A stretch of DNA of 64,000 nucleotides from Hibiscus mutabilis (Eukaryota; Streptophyta; Magnoliopsida; Malvales; Malvaceae). Below, one piece after another: positions 55,119 through 64,000 of the stretch. The notes under the pieces were generated by a model that was not told the DNA's origin, searched no databases, and saw nothing but the letters and a program-made list of their open reading frames with translations. How positions within the stretch are numbered: position 1 is the stretch's first letter; every line of letters begins with the position of its first letter. The stretch is taken from the NCBI GenBank assembly GCA_019671005.1, contig CM033738.1, forward strand, positions 17,386,202-17,450,201, in the 5' to 3' direction. The position numbers and the translations under genes were made by a program.

Positions 55119-55937
55119 TTGACTCGTGTACTCAAGTTATTTTGGGCTATAATTTACTGTATAATAATGGTATAATGATTTGAGAGTAGATAAACTCTCA
55201 GGAAATGGCAAGGAAGTTAACATGATTGTAAATCCGGACTATATTATGTTAATATGTGTTTAACATAAGGGAGATAAATGATTAGTGATCAAACTGCATG
55301 ATTATTATTATAAATTTAAGCATATTGATTTTTATTGAATATATATATATATAGTGCCTCACTAAGTATATACTTAGCGTGTGATGGTTTTTCACGCGTA
55401 GGTAGGAAATCCGGGTCGGAGTAAGGAGTAAGGCATCACTATCCAATGGAATATATATACAGTATTGGTAATTACATCCTTGATGTATTTTGATGTTTTC
55501 TAGTTGGCATGTATCAATGAATAGTAGCTCTTTTAAACTAGTCTAGATATGGATTGTAATATTATATCTAGATAAGTGGTTAGTATACGATATTGAGTTT
55601 TGTTTAATTTGATGCTAGTTTAAAGAAATTACTAGTAATGAAAATCGGGTAATGTTATAAAAATAAATTTTTAGAGAAATTAAAATGATTTTTATTTTAG
55701 GCAGTTTTTAAGCAATTATGTTAATTATATAGTATAGTTTTAAACTGTCAAGTTGCCGCCTGAAAACGGGTTTAATTTGATGGTTTAAAAATTTGTAATT
55801 GGATTTTATGTGATAAAAGGGAAAAATGCAAAATAATTATTTTGACTTGTATGAATAGCATAAAATTTGATTTAAACATCATGTGAAACTCTATATTAGT
55901 ATTGGGAAATAAATACTAGCAAGGGTGTTACACTCAC

Positions 55938-56633
55938 ACTGTACGTGCAAGGTGTATCTCAAAAACACACCAAAGCCTAGAAAATGGCCGACTGCCCCGC
56001 GAAGGCAAAATTGGAGAGACAACTTCATAAGCTTTCGTAAAGGATATCAAAAGTTATCATCTCCAGTCAGTCCGCGAGGAACCTGTAGAAGCCACAAAGA
56101 TCAACCCACGAATAATAGGGACCCTTTAGAGGACTCCGAGCAACCATGTAAAAGGGGCACCACTGGCCCGTCTCTTCCTTCCCTCCCTATTTATTTTATA
56201 ACTCTATATGTAAAAATAGTTCCAGCCACCTCAGGTGGTTCGAGACTTAGAGATATGTAGAACATATGTCCCCTGATGTACATGTAGAATTTATGATTTG
56301 AAAGGTAACCTGCTCCTTTAAGCTGCCTATTTGTGCAGGAAATGTTGAGGTTGGTTCCCAATAATGGAGCGAAAGTGGAATTAATACAATGCTAAAATCT
56401 CTGTCCATGTTGTTCTTTGCTACAAATACCATTGTCTCGAAACCACTATTCTTCAAGCCTTCAGGTAATAGGAAAAAACCCCTTGTTTCTTTAAAAAACA
56501 CTATAGGAGCTTGGTACAGTCCTAGGAAAGTACTAATACTATTGATAAATGCCTAGGTGTCTGTTTAAATAAATGTATACATACGCCAAACAATCCACAA
56601 CTACGTTCTCTAACAGAATCACTCATTCGAACA
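55938..56633 (-). mobile_element. LTR fragment of the older minus-strand Tat-like element (right part)
   Basis: Continuation of 45844-46614 after the target duplication, to ATTCGAACA at 56633. On the minus strand it is preceded by GTGGGGGGGATATT (56643-56655), a PPT candidate. The 111-codon ORF at 55925-56260 starts in the neighbouring LTR and is not credible. Confidence 0.4.
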
Positions 56634-56689
56634 TGTAAAAAATATCCCCCCCACTAATGTGGCACCTCCGCCACTCTACAACTGCTTAT

Positions 56690-57670
56690 CTACGAGTGTT
56701 CAGATAAGCTTTACTCATTCCATTATGTTTGATTCTCCAAGGGTGTCGAGATGGGCTCCACCCAAAATCACAACTATTTCTCTAAAGTGCTTCGAGATTC
56801 CTTCGCCCAACTAATGACTATTTCTACAAAATAATGAGTTCACTCTGTCCATTCAATTTTACCCATATTGCGTTTCTCTAAGATGTTGAGATACCCATGT
56901 TTCATGCCAATTAAAGCATGTGGTTGTTACGAACACATGGATGCCTCTGACTTATTCTCCCAATCGTCAATGGTCATTATGGATTTTGAAGAATGAAGAT
57001 GGCTTAGTCTATTCAATGCTAATGGCATTGCGACTTTCCAAAGATAATGACATGCTCGTGTTTTATGCCAAATGGGGAATATGATCACTACAAACACACG
57101 GTTGCCTTTAATGACGAGATGCCTTCGCGTAATTCAGGACAAGTAGTCCAGGTGTATGGAGATACCTCCACTCATTTCGCAATTGATTCTACAAGAGTGT
57201 TGAGATAGCTCCACTCCTTAATAATTGTTTCTACAAGAGTGTGAGTTGCCTCAATCCGAACCATAATTGTTTCTTAAAGGGCATGAGATACATTCGTAGA
57301 AAAATGCCTATGCTCAACCTACACCGATTTCTATAAGAGCGTACGGTCTCCTTGCACACCTGCAATTAATTCTCCAAGGGTGTCGAGATACCTCCACCCA
57401 TATTACGTTTAACTCTCCAAGGGTGTTGAGATACCTTCACCCAAATTATGTTTAACTATTCAAGGATGTCGAGATATCTCAACTCAAATTATGTTTAACT
57501 CTTTCAAGGTGTCAAGATACCTCTACCCAAATTTTGTTTAACTCTCCAAGGGTGTTGAGATACCTCCACCCATATTATGTTTAATTCCATAAGAGTGTGG
57601 GGATATCTCCTCCCGTATTATGTTTAATCCTTCAAGGGTGTTGAGATACCTCTACCCATTTTATGTGTAA
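56690..57670 (-). repeat. Minisatellite of 50-60 bp hairpin units
   Basis: Best preserved at 57365-57670 (six units), looser towards 56700. The plus strand reads CCAAGGGTGTCGAGATACC followed by TCCACCC; arms GGGTG/CACCC become GAGTG/CACTC in units near 57190 and 57235. The linker is rich in TATTATGTTTAA. It lies next to a PPT-like tract, as in Tat/Ogre elements. No gene is present. Confidence 0.75.
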
Positions 57671-58029
57671 CCATCTAACATCGAAATAACTTCCTAGGCT
57701 TACATGAAGATTACCCTTATGAGATCCTATGGCATAACCTCTAAAAGATTCCCTCCACCAACCTCTAAAAGGTCTCTTGCCTTAAAGCACAAGATCTTGA
57801 CCATTGGAGTAGAAGGCAAGCCACCTACCTCTTGACGAATGTAGGACAATAGCCCTATGCAAATATATTCCTAAGGCTTACCCGATAGGTTATAAACATC
57901 AAAATTTACCTCTACCTCCACTATCTCTCAACAGTAACAAAAGGACTAAACCACTTAAATTGATTGCCCCCTAAAGCCACTTGAACCGCAAACACAAGAC
58001 TGCGTTCACACTAGTCCGCATAACCACTA
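57671..58029. other. Interior of the old minus-strand element, nothing recognised
   Basis: About 360 bp with short CTCTAAAAGGTC-type repeats near 57740-57780 and no ORF worth naming. Confidence 0.4.
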
Positions 58030-58742
58030 AACTCTCACAGCTTTCCCTCAATAGTAACCCTCACAACTCTCTCTATTTCAACACTCTCTTCAAGATGCTA
58101 AATCCTCCGCTCCAGTGTCTCTCTCAAATTTTCCTTCTCCCATTGAATGTGAACTAGGGCCCCCTTTATCTCCTCCTTCTCTGAAGCAGCTTTTGCGGCC
58201 ACCTCCCTCTATACATCAACCTCTGCCTTAGTAATAGTATACTTTCTCTGCTCATTGACAACTTGTAGCTCAGCTCCCCTCAAACTGTCATGGGCCTTCG
58301 CCAATTGCTACTTCACGGCCTTAATCTCTTCGACCATTGAAGCAATCTTGTTACTAGCCTCAGAAAGCTCATTCTCCTTGGTAGCCAACTCATTCTCTTG
58401 ACAGGCACAAACCACCCTAACATCAGTAAGAGCCGAGTGTATCTTATTGTCCGCATCGCAGTGTTGTAACTTGGCATCTAGCCAAGCGGTGTCAGCATAA
58501 TGGGCTCTATAAAAATTGGGAGAAGGATCTACAACATCTTTCCCAACCTCCGATGATTGTAATACTAGGGCTCCTATTATTGTCGAAGCCATGCCTTTAG
58601 ATGATCGAACCATATGTTCTGTAGACACCTCCAAATAATCTGCTACCAACACAAACATTATTCGCCGAACATAAAGAAAACCTAACCTCAAACAAGAACA
58701 TAGGAAAATAACACCATTGAAAAGTTTCTTTCTCCCCCTCAC
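58030..58742 (-). pseudogene. Coiled-coil protein remnant, retroelement ORF, function unknown
   Basis: A 144-codon open frame (58742-58308) is followed, in the same style, by further pieces separated by stops down to about 58030. The start resembles SSKGMASTIIGALVLQSSEV, then the sequence becomes heptad-rich and charged (ENELATKENELSEASNKIA, AAKASEKEEIKGAL-like, ENLRETLERR). It resembles in style the coiled-coil part of the pseudogene at 24058-25973, and both sit upstream of a hairpin minisatellite and LTR, so it is probably a Tat-lineage ORF tail. No catalytic motif. Confidence 0.45.
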
Positions 58743-59337
58743 CTTTAAACTGTACTAAGGTTGGCAAAAAAATTCGTACACGGCAGGTTCTGACCCGACC
58801 TGACCCTATAGGGGTGAGTTTTCTTTTTTGAATTACAGGTTCAGGGCAAGTTAGGATGGGTTATTTGATAGAGTCTCGGGGTCGGGTGTACGATGAAAAA
58901 TCACCAACCCAATTGGGTTATAATTTCAAAATTATTATTATACATTATGATATTTACAAAGCTGTCATTATATATATATATGTATTTTATGTGAACCGTA
59001 AGCCATGCTTTCCTTTCCCTTTCCCAACCGTTCCCCCTTCACTTCCTCTTATTTTGCTCACCAAACTCTTTATTTCTTCAATTATCCATTCTATTCTTTA
59101 TTTTATTTCTTTTATTTTTCTAAATTTTTGTAGCAATAACTTGACAATCCAAGATTTGGTCATTGATTGGTGATTTCAGCTAAGACATTGAAATATCTTC
59201 TCAACTTATTTTAGTCTAGGGTTTCATAGCCATTTTATTTTGCATATTTCTATTTAATCAATGCTTTTCGATTGATAATTTTATACAGATGTTTTTCATA
59301 ATCATAGTCATTTGAAGTTTTTCATAGCTAAAAAGTA
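58743..59337. other. Intergenic, no gene recognised
   Basis: CGGCAGG, GACCCGACC and GGGTCGGGTG words (58780-58890) suggest a small repeat. 59000-59130 is pyrimidine-rich. The 105-codon ORF at 58856-59173 is low-complexity. Confidence 0.5.
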
Positions 59338-60279
59338 TGTAACACCCTCAACGTATATTCGATATTCGAACACAAATTAAAGATGTTACTAATTGATTTA
59401 CACTGATTTTCATACTTGTAAATTTTTTATAGTATTCTTGCTTATCTAGTCCAGCGGTTGGCCCTTTCTCGGTTTCTACTAAATTACAAATCTATCTAGA
59501 GTCACCTAGTTTTGACTCTGAATTGGTTTATAAAATACTTTAAGCAGTTTTTAAAAAGAAAATATAATTCAGGGTGAAAACTATGCGTGCTGCCTAGACC
59601 CTTTCTTGATTTTTAAAATCACTACGCGATAAACAACCAACTAAGTTTAAAATCGTTCGAAGCATCTTTTCTAATATTCTTAATTCCTCAAACTAAGTCA
59701 TGTTTCTAGATCATACAAAATAGCCACTTACTTAATATCTATACATGCCCCACTAGACTAGGATGTGGTGATACTTACTGATAATGCAGGCTAACTTGAT
59801 CCAACGATGTGTAGCTCCTCCTCTGCTATCTAGTCTGAGCTGCCTACGTGTGATACAAAACACACGCTAAGTATAACTTATTGAGGCATAATCATAATAA
59901 TGTAAACAATGATTAATAATCTGTAATGCATGAATAATCATGTAAGAAATTTTGTACAACAATAATTCTGTACTGTAAAGTCATGTATTGTACTGTAAAA
60001 TCTTATGGCCCAAAGTAAATATCAAGCCATACAACAGTGCAATACAATTCCTGCAAAATGGTAAGTGATTTCCAATTGCAGTTGAAAACATTTTATCATG
60101 CATAGAACTACCTTACATATATAGTTCATTAAACCAATATAATATTCAAACTATAGTATTCGATCTGTCTTACCAGTCTTGTGTATGATAAGCTTTTTAG
60201 CTTAACTTATCTGTATAAATGCATTTCAAATTCTATAGCCCAAAGTACAAAATCATGTGATGCTAGGTACGCGAGTCAT

Positions 60280-60670
60280 CACGATACCGTAGTGTCTACG
60301 ATGCCGTAGCGTCTGTATCGCCGAAGCGACCGATATGAGTATGTACTCGAGGACGCCCTTTGCTCCTCATACTTGCACATTTTGTGCTATGTAAAACTGT
60401 AGTGTTTGAACTGACTCTATAGAGTCTAACTTGACTCCGTAGAGTCTATCTTGACCCCGAAGAGTCTATCTTGCACCATAGTGCTATGACGCAGCTGCTA
60501 GGACTCTATGGATATCCAACTATGCCAAATATTCTCATGCAATTTCATGTGAACCCATGGTATACGAGTCATCTTATGACACCGTAGTGTCTAATCATCA
60601 CCGAAGTGACTGCAATGCTGTAGGGTCTGATATCAACACCGAAGAGTCTGGATCGCACCGTAGTGCTGGA
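60280..60670 (-). repeat. Hairpin array in the minus-strand LTR, about a dozen units
   Basis: On the plus strand the units include GATAC-CGTA-GTGTC, TCGC-CGAA-GCGA, GACTCTATAGAGTC, GACTC-CGTA-GAGTC, GACCC-CGAA-GAGTC, GCAC-CATA-GTGC, GACAC-CGTA-GTGTC, TCAC-CGAA-GTGA and GCAC-CGTA-GTGC. Loops are nearly constant while stems change on both sides. Confidence 0.85.
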
Positions 60671-62910
60671 TTGAAGCTGCTATAACTCTATGGATATCTA
60701 ATTATACCAAAGACTCTCACACTAGTACTTGGTCATAACAATATAATATTTTCATATTTAATATCCAATCCTTCAATGTTATCCATAATTCATTAATGGA
60801 CAGTTCATATCGAAATATCTAAAATTGATTTACCTTGAGTAAATTATTATGCTACAAACATCGTATCAACATGCCATTTAATATTTCATTCTATTTGCAT
60901 AAATAAGCATAATACATTTTTATTTATACCAATGCCGGTTCATCGCAAGTTGTCCTAATTATCAATGTCATAAATACATATAATGAAATCACTCATATCT
61001 CATATAATAAATAAGTAAAAATGTACTTACCTGGGCCACGCATGATATTAGCCTTACTAAGCTATTTTGATACTTTTTCCTTGCTTTCTTTTGATTTGGT
61101 ACCCTTAGCCTCATCAATAGCTGTATAGTACCATTTGAACATATATAACAATATTCATGTTAGATTTTTAATCTAACATTGCTTAACTATAAAATACTAG
61201 TATAATTATTCGAATATAAAATTTTTCCAAAATTTTTCTGTTTTTCTCCCTTAGTAGCTGAAAAGTCTATTTTGGTCCCTAGTGACCATTTCGTAACTTT
61301 TGCAACTTATTCAAGCCCGAATCACAATTACTCCATAATACTAACATTTTCCATTAACTTTTACTCAATGCCCTTCAATCCACTATCTTTTGTTAAAGTG
61401 ACATTTTAGTCACTAATTTCACACAAAAATTTGCAAACTTGTACTAATTAATCAATCCAACATTTTTACAATGTTTTTCAAAATTTTCCTTTTATTTTAT
61501 CCCTTGACCGAATTGGTCACTAAACCTCCCCAACGTTGTTTTTTTCATTTAAACAACATTCTAATATGCTCAAAATAATTTTTTTCCAACATATATTCTT
61601 TATTTCCAAAAGTTAACACTTAAAACCCCAATTTATTCCTACATGTCAAATTGGGTGTCTAAGCTTTTCAAGGACTTTATTTTGGTCCTAATGCCATAAT
61701 CAAGCTTCTAAATTGATAATATCTTCAAATCCATCACTAGGATAATTTTCATAACATTTCTCCAAATTCCCCCATGTATTCCGAAATGGTCACTTAAAGG
61801 ACTAGTTGAGGATTTTTCATTCTAACATCAAAATCAAGCTTCTAATATCATCAATCTTTCATTTTCATCATCAATTTCAAAACCCTAAATAAAATCCCAA
61901 ATTCTAGGGTTAGGGTTTTAAATCCTTAAACATGAAATTAATCACAATCTAAGCTTGATTTCATCTCTACAACACTAAATTTACATATATCAAGCTTTAA
62001 TCTAAACATGGAACATGAAACCCTATTTTATCTCTCTTCAAGAACATAATCAAATCTTCATAACACTTGATAAAATTACTATCAAATGAAAGAGAATTGA
62101 AAACATATCAATTTTCTACCAAAAATATACCTTGAATCTTGTTCGGGAGCCTTCAAAATGCTAGAAGAAAATTTTGTGTATTTTCCCCTATTTTTCTCTT
62201 GTATTTCGAATTGGAGGGGAAGATGAATATTTTGTTCATCATTTTTTTAATTTATGCCACATGTAATTAATAAATTGATTTTTTTATTCAATTTAGTCCT
62301 TATTCCAAAATTAACCTCCAACTTAATCATAATTTACAAGTTGCCATTCTAGTTCAATACCACACAAATTCCATTCAAATCTAACCAAACTAGAGTAATC
62401 CTTTCACATGGTAAATTACCATATTGCCCACGGTACTTTCAAAATATTTCAAAATTGCCATTGTGACCAAATTACCAAAGCTAGTCACTTATATCAATAA
62501 TTTTTGCCATTTTGTAAAAATCCAACTATTCTAGTTAGAACACAATCAACCAATTAATAATTTATTCATAAAATTGTGTTTTATGAATTTTTTGTGACTT
62601 ATGGAACAACCTCTAAAATTTTGATTCGATCCGATTTCCCGATATTCACTTACTACTTCTACTGCGATTTCCCTTTCACCGGGCTATCAAATAAATTCTA
62701 AAAAATCCTTATTTCCATATTTGAAAAATAGATAATATTATAAAATAAAATATTTCATATTTATGAAGTCAAACTTAAAATTTTGACTCGGTCCAAATGT
62801 ACCGATAATTACCCGAAATATTTTTCGGATACAATTTCTCTTAATATTTCTTATTCGACTATCCATATGAATAATATTAATTTAGACTGATTCCTTTTTA
62901 TCAATCTAAA

Positions 62911-62992
62911 GTACTAACATGGGACCTTCCCAATAGGTCATCCATCCTAGTGCTACTCTAACCTGAGCACACTTAACTTTGCAGTTCGATCC
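62911..62992 (-). repeat. 5S rRNA-derived segment, longest copy
   Basis: The reverse complement begins GGATCGAACTGCAAAGTTAAG and contains AGAGTAGCACTAGGATGG, then ATGACCT and TGGGAAGG. Its extra 5' part parallels the ATCAGAACTCCGCAGTTAAG stretch of plant 5S rRNA, so the captured piece covers at least about 85 bases. Confidence 0.8.
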
Positions 62993-63453
62993 GGGTATCC
63001 GAATTCCACTTAAACTTTAACTGTGATTTTCCAATATTTAAAATATCGGATCAAACCAGTAATTCGACATTCGGTCCACACCAATAGGTGCTCTATCTAT
63101 TTATGAAATAAAACACCTAACTTTTGGGAAATTACAACTTTTGTCCTTCAACTTTTTATATTTTGACTTGTACCATACAAGTTTTGAAAACTTATCATTT
63201 TGGTCACTAAACTTTAACCTTGAATTCCCGTTCCAATTTTTCCCTTGACTATTACCAAACTTTGCGAGTACCATAATTTGCTTATCCTCTATCACAAGGT
63301 ACTCTAAATTCTTAGAAATTCATTTCCTAGAACCCATAATTAAAGAAATTCTAACTTTTATATTTTGTCATTTTAGTCACTAAGGTTGCTTTTAAGCCCT
63401 TATCTTAGTGCTAAATGACTCTTAAACAACTTAGCAAATTTTGGAGTATTACA

Positions 63454-64000
63454 ATTCTCCCCCTCTTAAAAAAATTCATCCTCAAAATTTAACACGTACC
63501 TGATTTAAATAGTTTCGGGTACTACTTTCTCATTTTCTCCTCGGTCTCCCAAGTTGCCTCTTCCACTTTGTGGTTCCTCCAAAGGACTTAAACCAATGGA
63601 ATTTTCTTATTTCTCAATTCTTTGACTTCATAAGATAAAGTATCCACTGGTTCTTCTTCATATGTTAATTAGGTTGCAATTCAATCTTTTCTGGAGTGAT
63701 AACATGCGATGGATCTGATCGATACCTTCGCAACATAGATACATGAAATACATCATGGATCTTGCTCATCTCTGAAGGTAAGGCCAATTGATAAGCTACT
63801 GGTCCAACTCTTTTGAGAATTTCATAAGGTCCAACGAATCTTGGACTTAGTTTCCTTTTTTGACCAAAACATAGTACTTTCTTCCAAGGTGAGACCTTCA
63901 TGAATACTTTATCTTCAACTTGAAATTCAAAATCCTTTCTCTTTTTGTCTACATATGCCTTTTGTCGATTCGCGGATGCTTTAAGATTATTCTGAATAAT
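63454..64000 (-). pseudogene. pol: Tekay/Del pol C-terminus with chromodomain, partial
   Basis: On the minus strand the open stretch 63901-63665 reads KRKLSPRFVGPYEILKRVG, VAYQLALPSEMSKIHDVFHV and SMLRRYRSDPSHVITPE: the integrase C-terminus of Tekay/Del elements. After a stop the sequence continues as a chromodomain remnant (ELRNKKIPLV, stop, VLWRNHKVEEATWETEE) down to the PPT at about 63457-63475. The reading frame upstream runs off the right edge. Confidence 0.85.

Larger units (their letters stand above)
46615..55932 (+). mobile_element. Tekay/Del-type chromovirus element with deleted RNase H and integrase
   Basis: A 9,318 bp element with LTRs 46615-49809 and 52817-55932, a tRNA-iMet PBS, a PPT (AAGAGGGGATAAT at 52804-52816) and the perfect five-base target duplication CTCAC (46610-46614, 55933-55937). 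The internal 3.0 kb encodes gag, protease and part of RT. It then jumps near 52485 to the extreme C-terminus of pol with a chromodomain-like segment, so RNase H and nearly all of integrase are deleted. Stops and frame changes are frequent. It would need another element's enzymes to move. Confidence 0.92.
52817..55932 (+). repeat. Tekay/Del 3' LTR
   Basis: 3,116 bp; begins TGTAATATCTC after the PPT and ends GGGTGTTACA. Compared with the 5' LTR it lacks a few short blocks (e.g. near 53585 and 54770), with scattered substitutions. It carries its own 5S-like segment (53104-53171) and hairpin array (55010-55118). Confidence 0.9.
59338..63453 (-). mobile_element. 3' LTR of a minus-strand Tekay/Del-type element
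   Basis: 4,116 bp from TGTAACACCCTCAACG to GGAGTATTACA, followed on the right by TTCTCCCCCTCTTAAAAAAA, a PPT on the minus strand. Reverse-complement similarity to the LTRs at 46615 and 52817 runs throughout (5S-like block, hairpin array, AGTACTAACA-type words), but it is about 1 kb longer. The expected left target duplication would be AAGTA (59333-59337); its partner is outside the window. Confidence 0.85.

Overview
This is AT-rich, gene-poor nuclear DNA from a dicot plant, most likely a member of the Malvaceae such as cotton (Gossypium). The reasons are the mix of Ty3/gypsy LTR retrotransposons (Tat/Ogre, Athila and Tekay/Del types), a DUF7745-like coiled-coil retroelement protein of the kind common in Malvaceae, and two intron-containing plant genes. 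The genus is inferred. No prokaryotic, CRISPR or viral-vector feature is present.

Layout. 1-3292: tail and 3' LTR of a Tat/Ogre-like element, inserted in a minus-strand non-autonomous gypsy element. That host element (3293-22993) has 2.6 kb LTRs, a PBS and a PPT, but a 3.2 kb internal region with no recognisable protein (LARD-like). A complete 10.2 kb Athila-like element (5194-15359, target duplication TCCAT/TCCAC, LTRs about 2.4% different by eye) sits inside one of its LTRs. The LARD-like element in turn interrupts a minus-strand Ty1/copia integrase remnant (22994-23995). 24058-32165: decayed plus-strand Tat/Ogre-like element with a DUF7745/coiled-coil pseudogene, an integrase tail, a minisatellite, a PPT and a 2.07 kb LTR. 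33161-34361: two small inverted-repeat elements.

The gene island is 34868 to about 39760. It holds a three-exon mitochondrial IscA-type Fe-S assembly gene (plus strand) and, convergent to it, an ABI5-like bZIP gene (minus strand, four coding exons). The ABI5-like gene lacks four bases in its N-terminal conserved motif, and the IscA gene has a compensated double indel beside its first conserved cysteine.

40090-64000: telomere-like foldback repeats, a 126 bp tandem duplication, then one Tekay/Del LTR family in three states. These are a solo LTR (42946-45762, duplication ATTAC), an internally deleted element (46615-55932, duplication CTCAC) inserted in an older minus-strand Tat-like remnant, and the 3' LTR and pol tail of a minus-strand copy running off the right edge.

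Most unusual points: (1) three of the four Tekay-type LTRs carry a 70-80 bp segment clearly related to the 3' half of 5S rRNA, covering its internal Pol III promoter region; (2) nearly every LTR-element family here carries tandem arrays of very short hairpins whose stems vary in a pair-preserving way while the loop stays constant; (3) the Athila element is sprinkled with the interrupted palindrome TTGCC-NN-GGCAA in its LTR and its coding spacers.
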